Shown piece by piece: positions 36,481 through 44,683 of a stretch of DNA of 64,000 nt. Under the pieces are notes generated by a model that saw nothing but the letters and a program-made list of their open reading frames with translations, was not told the DNA's origin and searched no databases. This DNA comes from Bordetella hinzii LMG 13501. Lineage in GTDB: Bacteria; Pseudomonadota; Gammaproteobacteria; Burkholderiales; Burkholderiaceae_B. Where the stretch lies: contig NZ_LRUJ01000015.1 in NCBI RefSeq assembly GCF_001548475.1, forward strand, positions 39,027 to 103,026. The letters run 5' to 3'. Every line of letters starts with the position of its first letter. Position 1 is the stretch's first letter. The translations under genes and the position numbers were made by a program.

Positions 36481-37758
36481 ATGCTTGATCTCATCATCCG
36501 CAACGCCATGCTGCCCGACGGCCGCGGCCCCCTGGACATCGGCATCGAGGATGGCCGCATCGCGGCCATGGCGCCGCGCCTGGCCGCAGAAGCCGGCCAG
36601 ACGCTGGAGGCCGGCGGCCAGCTGGTCAGCACGCCGTTTGTCGATGCCCATTTCCACATGGACTCCACGCTGTCCTATGGACTGCCGCGTGTGAACCAAT
36701 CCGGCACGCTGCTCGAAGGCATCGCGCTATGGGGCGAACTCAAGCCCCTGCTCACCCAGGAAGCCCTGGTCGAGCGCGCGCTGGCCTATTGCGATTGGGC
36801 CGTGGCGCGCGGCCTGCTGGCCATCCGCAGCCATGTCGACGTCTGTGATCCGCGCCTGCTGGCCGTCGAAGCCCTCCTGCACGTGCGCGAGCGGGTCAAG
36901 CCCTATCTGGACCTGCAGCTGGTGGCCTTCCCGCAGGACGGCCTGCTGCGCTCGCCCAATGCCTTGCAGAACCTGCAGCGCGCCCTGGACATGGGCGTGG
37001 ACGTGGTCGGCGGCATCCCGCATTTCGAGCGCACCATGGCCGACGGCGCCGAGTCCGTGCGCATCCTGTGCGAGCTGGCCGCCGAGCGCGGCCTGCTGGT
37101 GGACATGCATTGCGACGAAAGCGATGATCCGCTGTCGCGCCACATCGAAAGCCTGGCCTACCAGAGCCAACGCCTGGGCCTGCAGGGCCGCGTGACGGGC
37201 TCGCATCTGTCGTCCATGCACTCGATGGACAATTACTACGTCTCCAAGCTGCTGCCGCTGATGCGCGAAGCCGGCGTGGCGGCCATCGCCAACCCGCTGA
37301 TCAACATCACGCTGCAAGGCCGCCACGACAGCTACCCCAAGCGCCGCGGCATGACGCGCGTGCCCGAGCTGCTGGCCGCCGGCATCCCGGTCGCCTTCGG
37401 CCACGATTGCGTGATGGACCCCTGGTACAGCCTGGGCAGCGGCGACATGCTCGAAGTCGCGCACATGGGCCTGCACGTGGCGCAGATGACCGGCCGCGAC
37501 GCCATGCGCGCCTGCTTCGATGCGGTGACGGTCACCCCGGCGGCCATCCTGGGCCTGAAGGACATCGGCCTGGAAGTCGGCAAGCGCGCCGACCTGGTCC
37601 TGCTGCAGGCGCGCGATCCGGTCGAGGCGCTGCGCCTGCGCGCCACGCGCCTGGCCGTGCTGCGTGGCGGACGCATTATCGCCACCACGCCGCCGGCGCG
37701 CGCCAGCCTGCACCTGCCGGGCCGGCCCGACAGCGTGGATTTCCAGCTGGGGCGTTGA
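36481..37758 (+). CDS. codA: Cytosine deaminase
   Basis: A 425-residue amidohydrolase close to E. coli CodA over its whole length. Metal ligands are His57 and His59 (VDAHFHMD), His210 in VDMHCDESDD and Asp309 in FGHDCVMDPWY; Glu213 is the catalytic proton carrier. IPHFERT, NPLINITLQGRHDSYPKRRG and the preceding SHVDVCDPRL complete the CodA pattern. It converts cytosine to uracil and ammonia, and may also act on isoguanine or isocytosine, as other members do. Its position at the end of the BMP importer operon indicates that the importer brings in a nucleobase. Confidence 0.9.
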   Translation: MLDLIIRNAMLPDGRGPLDIGIEDGRIAAMAPRLAAEAGQTLEAGGQLVSTPFVDAHFHMDSTLSYGLPRVNQSGTLLEGIALWGELKPLLTQEALVERALAYCDWAVARGLLAIRSHVDVCDPRLLAVEALLHVRERVKPYLDLQLVAFPQDGLLRSPNALQNLQRALDMGVDVVGGIPHFERTMADGAESVRILCELAAERGLLVDMHCDESDDPLSRHIESLAYQSQRLGLQGRVTGSHLSSMHSMDNYYVSKLLPLMREAGVAAIANPLINITLQGRHDSYPKRRGMTRVPELLAAGIPVAFGHDCVMDPWYSLGSGDMLEVAHMGLHVAQMTGRDAMRACFDAVTVTPAAILGLKDIGLEVGKRADLVLLQARDPVEALRLRATRLAVLRGGRIIATTPPARASLHLPGRPDSVDFQLGR

Positions 37759-37813
37759 CCCGAGTATCGCGAAATCCGATATTCAGCATTGCAATTACTT
37801 GATGTTCTTCGCG

Positions 37814-37856
37814 GCGCCTCTCTCCTATATTTCTCATCCTCACAGGAGAGAGGCGC
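37814..37856 (+). promoter_or_regulatory. Hairpin sequestering the SD of the glutathione transferase gene
   Basis: GCGCCTCTCTCCT (37814-37826) is a perfect 13-base complement of AGGAGAGAGGCGC (37844-37856), with a 17-base AU-rich loop between them. The right arm contains the Shine-Dalgarno sequence and ends one base before the ATG at 37858. In RNA the ribosome site would be buried in a very stable stem. Translational control (thermosensor, protein or small-RNA target) or, as DNA, an operator, are possible readings. Confidence 0.8.
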
Positions 37857-37857
37857 G

Positions 37858-38478
37858 ATGATCGATCTGTATTCCTGGGCCACGCCCAACGGCCACAAAG
37901 TCCACATCATGCTGCGCGAATGCGGGCTGGAGCACAGGCTGCTTCCGGTCGACATCAGCCGCGGCGATCAGTTCCAGCCGCCCTTCAGCACGCTGGGCCC
38001 CAACCGCAAGATTCCCCTGCTGGTCGACAGCGACGGCCCCGGCGGCCAGCCCCTGACGCTGTTCGAGTCTGGCGCCATCCTGATCTACCTGGCCGAGAAG
38101 ACCGGCAAGTTCCTGCCCGCCCATGGCGCGGCGCGCCATCGGACGCTGCAATGGCTGATGTTCCAGATGAGCGCGGTGGGCCCGGTCATGGGCCAGTCCA
38201 ATCATTTCCGCCACAGCGCGCCGCAGACGCTGCCCTACGCCATCGAACGCTTCGGCAACGAGGTCAAGCGCCTGCACGGCGTCATGGAGCAGCACCTCGC
38301 CTCGCATGCCTATTTCGGCGGCGACGACTATTCGATCGCCGACATGGCAGTCTTTCCGTGGCTGCGCGCCTCCGAGAAACACGGCATCCTGTGGCCGGAG
38401 CATCCCCGCCTGCGCGCCTGGTTCGAGACGGTGCAAAGCCGCCCGGCGGTGCGGCAGGCGCTCACCGCGTTCACCTAG
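37858..38478 (+). CDS. Glutathione S-transferase family protein (YfcG/YghU-like)
   Basis: A 206-residue two-domain protein. The thioredoxin-like N-terminal domain has YSWATPNGHKVHIMLRE, NRKIPLLVD and FESGAILIYLAEKTG, the glutathione-binding ESxAIL motif. The all-helical domain contains the N-capping box DYSIADMAVFPW. The start TPNGHK is typical of the Nu/YfcG class, which reduces disulfides and organic peroxides. The ATG at 37858 directly follows the 13-bp hairpin that holds the SD, so expression is probably controlled at translation. It is convergent with a LysR gene. Confidence 0.9.
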   Translation: MIDLYSWATPNGHKVHIMLRECGLEHRLLPVDISRGDQFQPPFSTLGPNRKIPLLVDSDGPGGQPLTLFESGAILIYLAEKTGKFLPAHGAARHRTLQWLMFQMSAVGPVMGQSNHFRHSAPQTLPYAIERFGNEVKRLHGVMEQHLASHAYFGGDDYSIADMAVFPWLRASEKHGILWPEHPRLRAWFETVQSRPAVRQALTAFT

Positions 38479-38499
38479 AGGGCCGGCGCGTGCCGCCCC

Positions 38500-39381
38500 C
38501 TAGCGCGAACAGGCCCGGGCCAGCACCGTATTGATGGCGTCCAGCAGGGCGATGCGCATGGGATCGCGCTGGTCCTGGCGCGTGACCAGCGACACCGGGC
38601 GCACGAAATTGGGCAGGGGCACGATATGCAGATCGCTGCTCCGATGCCAGCTCGCGCCACGGATGAGCGGCACGATGGAGGTGCCCAGCCCCTGCCTGAC
38701 CAGACCGGCGATGGCGTCGAGCGAATTGAGCTCCATGGACGGCCGGTTGATCAGGCCGCTCCTGAGGCGGTATTCATCGATCAAGCGGCCGGCCCATGTG
38801 CCGCGATCAAAGGCGATGTAGGGCATGGAAGAATTCAAGGCCTTGACCACATCGTCGCAAGGCGCCTGGGCCGGGGTGATCAGCGCGAAAGGCTCGCTGT
38901 ACAGATGATGCACCGCCAGGTTGGTCGGAAAGCGCTCCGGCGGCTGCGTGACGATGGCCATGTCCAGCGCGCCGCGGTCCACCTGCGCGACCAGGTCGCC
39001 GGAGATCCCGGCGATGATCTTCACCTCCAGGCCCGGATTGGCCTCGGTCATCTGGCGCAAGACCTCGGGCATCACGCCGGCCAGCGCACTGATGATGACC
39101 CCCAGCGACAGCACGCCGCCCAGGGGTCGCCCGGTCTGCAAGGCCTTCATTTCCTCGTAGAGTGACACCATCTGCTCGGCCAGCGGCACCATCTGGTGCC
39201 CGGCCGCCGTGAACTCCAGCGAGCGGCGCGTGCGCACGAAAAGCGCCACCCCCAGCTCGTCCTCCATGTTCTTGAGCTGCACGCTGATCGCGGCCTGCGA
39301 CAAATGGACTTTTTCCGCGGCCGCGACGATGGTTCCGTAGCGGTGCAGGGCGAGAAAGGAGCGTAAGGATCGAATCAGCAT
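38500..39381 (-). CDS. LysR family transcriptional regulator
   Basis: A 293-residue LTTR. The N-terminal helix-turn-helix is FLALHRYGTIVAAAEKVHLSQAAISVQLKNMEDELGVALF (split across helices), followed by a periplasmic-binding-like effector domain (LSLGVIISALAGVMPE). It lies immediately downstream of, and in the same direction as, the three CoA-transferase genes (39457-42204), with a 75-bp gap, and probably regulates that operon. ATG at 39381 gives the usual spacing to the HTH; an in-frame GTG at 39402 is possible. Confidence 0.88.
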   Translation of the reverse strand: MLIRSLRSFLALHRYGTIVAAAEKVHLSQAAISVQLKNMEDELGVALFVRTRRSLEFTAAGHQMVPLAEQMVSLYEEMKALQTGRPLGGVLSLGVIISALAGVMPEVLRQMTEANPGLEVKIIAGISGDLVAQVDRGALDMAIVTQPPERFPTNLAVHHLYSEPFALITPAQAPCDDVVKALNSSMPYIAFDRGTWAGRLIDEYRLRSGLINRPSMELNSLDAIAGLVRQGLGTSIVPLIRGASWHRSSDLHIVPLPNFVRPVSLVTRQDQRDPMRIALLDAINTVLARACSR

Positions 39382-39456
39382 GGCAAAGCCCAACCGGCCC
39401 ACGGGGACAAAGCGCTACCTTACCGCAAGGCAGCACCCGCCCCGTGGAGCGCGGCC

Positions 39457-40653
39457 TCAAGCGGCAGGCTGGCGCGGCAGCACGGCCTCGTAGTCGCCCG
39501 GATCGATGCCCCGTTCGCGCAGCACCTCGTCGGTATGCTGGGCAAAGGCGGGCGGCGGGCGGCGGTAAGTGGCCGGCGTGCGCGACAGTTTCACCGGACT
39601 GCCCGTGCCGCGATAGCCGTCGATGTCCACGATCATGCCGCGATGGTGCGTATGCGGGTCGGCCACCACCTGGTCGATGGTGCGCACCGGCCCGCAGGGC
39701 ACGCCGGCATTGATCAGCGCCTGCGAAATCTCGATGCAGTCGTGCTCCTTGAGCAAGGCCACCAGCGTATCGCGCAAGTCGTCGCGATGCTTGTTGCGCA
39801 GCGCATTGCTGGCGTAGCGCTCATCGCTGGCCAGCTCGGGACGGCCCAGCACCTTGCACAGCGTCGCGAACTGGCGGTTATTGCCCACGGCCAGGAACAG
39901 CGGCGTGGTGCGCGTCTCGAAGGAGTCGTAGGGGCAGATATTGGGATGCCGGTTGCCCACGCGCTGCGGCACCTTCCCGCTCAGATAGAAATTGGGCAAT
40001 TGCGGATGCAGCAGCGACACGCCGCTGTCGTAGAGCGTGGATTCGACGAACTGGCCCTGGCCGCTGCGCCCGCGCTCCTGCAGCGCCATCAGGATGCCGA
40101 TCACCGCATTCAGGCCGGTCACCAGATCGATGACCGGCACGCCCATGCGCAGCGGCTGGCCATCCGCTTCGCCGTTGACGCTCATCAGGCCGCTCATGGC
40201 TTGCACGGCCGCGTCGTAGCCCGGCTGCGCGCCATAAGGGCCGTCGGCGCCAAAGCCGGAGATACGGCAATGCACCAGACGCGGAAAGCGTTCGCGCAGG
40301 CTGTCCTGGCCCAGTCCCCAGCGCTCCAGCGTGCCGATCTTGAAGTTCTCGATGAAGACATCCGCATCGGCCAGCAGGCGCGCGAGCAGCTCCTGGCCGG
40401 CGGGCTGGGTCATGTCGATGGAGATATCGCGCTTGTTACGGTTCACACCGATGAAATAGCTGGCGGCGTCGCCGGCAAAAGGGGGGCCCCAGCCGCGCGT
40501 CTCGTCGCCCATCGGCGGCTCGACCTTGATGACGTCGGCGCCATGATCGGCCAGCACCTGGCCACAGAATGGCCCGCCCAGGACGCGGCTGGCGTCGATG
40601 ACCCGAAGGCCGGCCAAAGAACCGGCGCTGGCGTTGGGCTTGTCATTCCACAT
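39457..40653 (-). CDS. CaiB/BaiF family (class III) CoA-transferase
   Basis: A 398-residue class III CoA-transferase. The N-terminal GLRVIDASRVLGGPFCGQVLADHGADVIKVE and NRNKRDISIDM segments are diagnostic; the probable catalytic aspartate is Asp147 in QPGYDAAVQA. It moves CoA between carboxylic acids. GAGGAGA lies about 10 bases before the ATG at 40653, inside the end of the preceding gene, an 11-bp overlap. It forms an operon with the family I CoA-transferase pair upstream. The acid substrate is unknown. Confidence 0.9.
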   Translation of the reverse strand: MWNDKPNASAGSLAGLRVIDASRVLGGPFCGQVLADHGADVIKVEPPMGDETRGWGPPFAGDAASYFIGVNRNKRDISIDMTQPAGQELLARLLADADVFIENFKIGTLERWGLGQDSLRERFPRLVHCRISGFGADGPYGAQPGYDAAVQAMSGLMSVNGEADGQPLRMGVPVIDLVTGLNAVIGILMALQERGRSGQGQFVESTLYDSGVSLLHPQLPNFYLSGKVPQRVGNRHPNICPYDSFETRTTPLFLAVGNNRQFATLCKVLGRPELASDERYASNALRNKHRDDLRDTLVALLKEHDCIEISQALINAGVPCGPVRTIDQVVADPHTHHRGMIVDIDGYRGTGSPVKLSRTPATYRRPPPAFAQHTDEVLRERGIDPGDYEAVLPRQPAA

Positions 40654-41401
40654 TGGCGGCAATCTCCTCGGAAAGTTGTGCGGCAAAACCGGGATAGGTT
40701 TCCTTGAGTTCTTCAAGCACGCGGCCTCGCAGCAAGGCCATGGTTGCGCTATCGGGCTCGGGCGTCTGCGCCAGATCGGCGTCGACCTCAAACGTGAAGC
40801 CCGTGGCCTGCCTGACCTCCTCCAGCGTATGGCCGGCATGGATATTGACCAGCCGGAAGCCTCCCTTGGCGGGCTCGAACATGAACAGGGCCATGCTGGT
40901 CAGCAGGGCATAGGGGCCGCCCTTGCGGTACACCCCGGGCGCGCTGGTTCCTGGGGCGCTGATGAAATCCACCTTGTCCACCAGCACGCGGGGCGAATGT
41001 TCCTCGCGAAAGAGGATGACGCGCGGCACGACGAAGTAAAGGTAGGCCGAGCCGAACGAACCCGGCCAGCGCACCGCGCTTTGCGGATAGCCCTGCGTGC
41101 CGACCAGGTTGATATTGCCCTGGCCGTCTATCTGCCCGCCGCCCAGGAAGAAAGCGTCGATACGGCCCTGGCCGGCGCAATCGAAAAGCTCGGCCGAGCC
41201 ATTGGTGAAGAAGTTGTGCGCCACGGACCCGAGGATGGAGATGCGCACCGGTTCTGCCCCGCCGGCCTGGGCGCGGGCGCGCGCCAGCATGGCCGCCGCC
41301 GCGGGGATGGGGGAAGATGCGCCGACCGCGACATGCCGCACGCCCTCGAGCAGCCCGGCGATCGTCACGATCAGGCGTTCACGTGAAGTTGCCGCGCTCA
41401 T
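40643..41401 (-). CDS. CoA-transferase family I, subunit B
   Basis: A 252-residue subunit of the glutaconate/3-oxoacid CoA-transferase family, with GQIDGQGNINLVGTQGYP, VDFISAPGTSAPGVYRKGGPY and GFRLVNIHAGHTLEEV. I see no clear catalytic Glu-Asn-Gly (EN/EG) motif of the classical beta subunits, so hydrolase-type activity, as in IpdAB-like relatives, should be kept open. GAGGAG lies 6 bases before the ATG at 41401, which overlaps the stop of subunit A by 4 bp. Confidence 0.85.
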   Translation of the reverse strand: MSAATSRERLIVTIAGLLEGVRHVAVGASSPIPAAAAMLARARAQAGGAEPVRISILGSVAHNFFTNGSAELFDCAGQGRIDAFFLGGGQIDGQGNINLVGTQGYPQSAVRWPGSFGSAYLYFVVPRVILFREEHSPRVLVDKVDFISAPGTSAPGVYRKGGPYALLTSMALFMFEPAKGGFRLVNIHAGHTLEEVRQATGFTFEVDADLAQTPEPDSATMALLRGRVLEELKETYPGFAAQLSEEIAANVE

Positions 41402-42204
41402 GCCATCTCCTCGGCCAGCCATTGGCGGAAACCTTCTTCGCTGCGCGCCATCCGCGCATAGCGTTGCAGGGCCTCGATATCGGTCGGATACTCGCCCCAG
41501 AGGCCATAGGGATAGGCGCCGCGCCCGGCTTGCGCGATGCCGTCCACATAGAGCGCGGGCAGCACGCCGGCCGCGGTCTTTTCGTCGTCGAGCAGGCGCT
41601 GCTCGACGATACGCTCGACCGTCACGAAAGTGCGCTTGCTGGCATAGGCCATGGCCGCGAGTTCGCGCCGCCGGCCGATCCAGACATTGCCTTCGCGGTC
41701 CGCCATGGGCGCATGAAAGACCGCCACGTCCGGATGCAGGGCAGGGATCACCACCACCGGGTCGGGAGACTCGGAGCAGGGGTTCTGGATCACTTTCCAG
41801 TCACTGCGGTGGCGCAGGACATCGGTGCCGATCAGGCCGCGCAGGGAGGTAAACGGCGCGCCCTTCTGGGCGGCCATCAGGCCGGCATGGATGGCCGGGC
41901 AGGTGCTGTCCTTCATGACGATCAGGCCGCGCGAAATGGCCCGCATGAAGCAGGGCGCGCCGCCCGCCTCGCCCAGCGTGACCGCGCTGGTCTCCACGCT
42001 ATGCACCAGGCCCGCGCCGATCAGCAGGTCAAAGGGCAGGCCGGCCGTCGGCACGCCCACCAGCGCCAGGCCGCGCGGGGCGCGGCGCAACAGGGGCCGC
42101 ATCAATGCCATGGGCACGCCGGCGTAGTCCACGGGCAGTGCCAGGCGACATCCGTCGGCAATCTGTGCCGCGATGTCGTCAACGCTCATGAGCGGATTGA
42201 ACAT
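41398..42204 (-). CDS. CoA-transferase family I, subunit A
   Basis: A 268-residue alpha-type subunit. It contains ADGCRLALPVDYAGVPMALMRPLLRR (the alpha-subunit CoA-binding region, with the GxGG pattern degenerate), PALHPDVAVFHAPMADREGNVWIG and YASKRTFVTVERIVE. It is the first gene of a three-gene operon (A, B and the CaiB-type gene). GGAG lies before the ATG at 42204. The divergent region upstream (42205-42352) holds two perfect palindromes. Confidence 0.85.
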   Translation of the reverse strand: MFNPLMSVDDIAAQIADGCRLALPVDYAGVPMALMRPLLRRAPRGLALVGVPTAGLPFDLLIGAGLVHSVETSAVTLGEAGGAPCFMRAISRGLIVMKDSTCPAIHAGLMAAQKGAPFTSLRGLIGTDVLRHRSDWKVIQNPCSESPDPVVVIPALHPDVAVFHAPMADREGNVWIGRRRELAAMAYASKRTFVTVERIVEQRLLDDEKTAAGVLPALYVDGIAQAGRGAYPYGLWGEYPTDIEALQRYARMARSEEGFRQWLAEEMA

Positions 42205-42231
42205 CTTGTCTCCGGGATATTGTTCTATACG

Positions 42232-42317
42232 GAAGGCGCGCCTTCAGGGTCGATGATAGGCATCGATGAATCCGAACGGGCCAAATTTTTTTCAGCCTGA
42301 GCATCGGAAATTCCGAT
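42232..42317. promoter_or_regulatory. Two palindromes in the divergent promoter of the CoA-transferase and BisC-like genes
   Basis: GAAGGCGCGCCTTC (42232-42245) is a perfect 14-bp palindrome, and ATCGGAAATTCCGAT (42303-42317) is a perfect 15-bp palindrome around a central A. They are 57 bp apart in a 148-bp intergenic region between two divergent genes. Either could be the operator of the LysR regulator at 38500 or of another repressor; this is inference. Confidence 0.45.
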
Positions 42318-42352
42318 CGGTGCGCGCCATGTGAGAAAAGAATCAATTTGGT

Positions 42353-44674
42353 TTGAACCGCGGTGTCTTTATCATTGGACCGATCCCACGACACTTCTTC
42401 GCGGACCTCGCCTTGGCCACACAACGTTTCAGCCACTGCAGTCACTGGGGCGCCTACACGCTCGTCGTCGAAGCGGGCCGCATCGCGGCGGTCGAACCGT
42501 TCGAGCACGATCCCGCGCCATCGCCCATCATCCAATCCGTCAGGCAATGGGCCGACCCGTCCCGCCGCGTGCTGCGGCCCATGGTGCGCAAGTCCTGGCT
42601 GGAACGCCGCGCGCCCGGCCCGCGCCGTCCGGACGAGGCTTTTGTGGCGGTGTCCTGGGATGAAGCCATCGGCCTGGTGGCGGGCGAGATCCGGCGCGTG
42701 AGCGCCGAACACGGCAACGGATCGATCTTCGCCGGCTCCTACGGCTGGACCAGTTGCGGCCGCTTCCATCATGCGGCCTCGCAGCTCAAGCGCATGCTGT
42801 CGCTGGTCGGCGGCTATACGGGGCATGTGGACACCTACAGCACCGCCGCCGGGCCGGTGATCCTGCGCCATGTGCTGGGCGACCAGGAGGCCTGCGCGGG
42901 CGGCGCCAGCACCCTGGACACCATCGCGCGGCACAGCGAGACCGTGGTCGTCTTCGGCGCGCTCTCGCCACGCACCGCGCAATCCGAGGCCGGCGGCATC
43001 GGGCGGCACATGCTGCAAACCCATTTGCGCGCCATGGTCCAGCGCGGCCTGCGGTTTGTCCTTATTTCGCCGGCGCGCGACGACCTGCCGGCATGGGTGC
43101 CGGCCGAATGGTGGCCGGTGCGCCCCAATACCGACGCGGCCGTGATGCTGGGCCTGGCCGGCGAGATCGTGCGGGCCGGCCGCCACGACCGCGATTTCCT
43201 GACCCGCTGCTGCAGCGGCAGCGAGCCCTTCCTGGCGTATCTGCGCGGCGAGCGCGACGGCCAGCCCAAAACGGCCGGATGGGCCGCGGACATCGCCCAG
43301 GTCGATGCCGGGCGCTTGCGCGAGCTCGCGCGCCGCCTGGTCGACAGCCGCAGCATGCTCACCGTCAGCTGGAGCCTGCAGCGCGCCGACCATGGCGAGC
43401 ATGTGTTCTGGTCGGCGCTCGGCCTGGCCGCCGTCATCGGACAGATCGGCCTGCCCGGCGGCGGCGTGGGCTTCGGCTATGGCTCGCTGGGCGGCGTGGG
43501 CGCGCCGCTGGCGGCGGCCAGGTCGCCCAGCCTGCCGCTGGGGCGCAATCCCAACGCCGATTTCATCCCCTGCGCCCGCATCGCCGACATGCTGCTCAAC
43601 CCAGGCGGCAGCTTCAGCTACGAGGGCCAGACGCGGCGCTATCCCGACACCCGCCTGGTCTATTGGGCGGGGGGCAACCCCTTTCACCATCATCAGGACC
43701 TGAACCGCCTGCGCCTGGCCTGGTCGCGGCCGGAGACCATCGTCGTGCAAGAGCCGATGTGGACCGCCACGGCGCGGCGGGCCGACATCGTGCTGCCGGC
43801 CTCGACCTCGCTCGAACGCAATGACCTGGCCGGCGCCCGCCGCAGCGACCATATCATCGCCATGCACAAGGCCATCGAACCCCTGGGCCAGGCGCGCAGC
43901 GACTACGACATCTGCCGCGACCTGGCCGCCAGCCTGGGCGTGGAGGCCGCCTTCAGCGAAGGGCGCGGCGAGATGGACTGGATACGCACGCTGTACGAAT
44001 CCACCCGCCACGATGCCGCCCAGCGCTTTGACCACGCCATGCCGGCGTTCGAGGAGTTCTGGGCGCGCGGCCATGCGCGCGTGCCCACGCGCGATCACTA
44101 CACCTATCTGGAAGCCTTCCGCCAAGCCCCGCAAGACCATCCGCTGCGCACCGAAAGCGGCCGCATCCTGCTGTACAGCCAGGCGCTGGAACGATTGCGC
44201 CTGGCGGATTGCCCGCCGCATCCGAGCTGGCTGGAGCCCGCCGAGTGGCTGGGCGGCCGCGGAACGACCGACCGGCAATTCCATCTGCTGTCGCGCCAGC
44301 CCGCCGGCAAGCTGCACAGCCAGCTCGACGACGCGCCGGCCAGCATGGCGACCAAGCACGACGGACGCGAGTGCATCTGGCTGCATCCCGACGATGCGCG
44401 GCGGCTGGGCATCGCCGAGCATGACGTGGTCCGCGTCTGGAATGCCCGGGGGCAGTGTCTGGCCAGCGCGCACCTGAATGACCTGGTGCGGCCGCAAGTG
44501 GCCATCCTGCCCACCGGCGCCTGGTATGAGCCGCAAGATGAATCTCCCTACCCGCTGGAGCTGGCGGGCAATCCCAATGCGCTGACCCTGGACAAAGGCA
44601 GCTCCGCCTTCGGCCAGGGATGTTCGGCGCACACCTGCATGGTGACGATAGAGCGGTACGACGGCCGCTCCTGA
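42353..44674 (+). CDS. Cytoplasmic molybdopterin oxidoreductase, biotin-sulfoxide-reductase (BisC) type
   Basis: A protein of up to 773 residues of the DMSO/TMAO reductase family, binding bis-molybdopterin guanine dinucleotide. IFAGSYGWTSCGRFHHAASQLKRML contains the Ser that should ligate molybdenum; GGYTGHVDTYSTAA, YWAGGNPFHHHQDLNRL, RADIVLPASTSLERNDL and the C-terminal KLHSQLDD and RVWNARGQ follow, as in BisC. There is no N-terminal iron-sulfur cysteine set and no Tat signal, so it is cytoplasmic. It likely reduces an S- or N-oxide. No ATG is present near the start. TTG at 42353 is the longest option, and TTG at 42413, just before the conserved SHWGAY segment, is also possible. It is convergent with the Bug gene (9-bp gap). 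Confidence 0.88.
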   Translation: MNRGVFIIGPIPRHFFADLALATQRFSHCSHWGAYTLVVEAGRIAAVEPFEHDPAPSPIIQSVRQWADPSRRVLRPMVRKSWLERRAPGPRRPDEAFVAVSWDEAIGLVAGEIRRVSAEHGNGSIFAGSYGWTSCGRFHHAASQLKRMLSLVGGYTGHVDTYSTAAGPVILRHVLGDQEACAGGASTLDTIARHSETVVVFGALSPRTAQSEAGGIGRHMLQTHLRAMVQRGLRFVLISPARDDLPAWVPAEWWPVRPNTDAAVMLGLAGEIVRAGRHDRDFLTRCCSGSEPFLAYLRGERDGQPKTAGWAADIAQVDAGRLRELARRLVDSRSMLTVSWSLQRADHGEHVFWSALGLAAVIGQIGLPGGGVGFGYGSLGGVGAPLAAARSPSLPLGRNPNADFIPCARIADMLLNPGGSFSYEGQTRRYPDTRLVYWAGGNPFHHHQDLNRLRLAWSRPETIVVQEPMWTATARRADIVLPASTSLERNDLAGARRSDHIIAMHKAIEPLGQARSDYDICRDLAASLGVEAAFSEGRGEMDWIRTLYESTRHDAAQRFDHAMPAFEEFWARGHARVPTRDHYTYLEAFRQAPQDHPLRTESGRILLYSQALERLRLADCPPHPSWLEPAEWLGGRGTTDRQFHLLSRQPAGKLHSQLDDAPASMATKHDGRECIWLHPDDARRLGIAEHDVVRVWNARGQCLASAHLNDLVRPQVAILPTGAWYEPQDESPYPLELAGNPNALTLDKGSSAFGQGCSAHTCMVTIERYDGRS

Positions 44675-44683
44675 GCCGCGCGC

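Noticed and set aside
42179..44632. 817-codon open frame on the minus strand
   Set aside because: It is the antisense of the BisC-like gene, whose protein has clear molybdoenzyme motifs. Long antisense frames are expected at this GC content.
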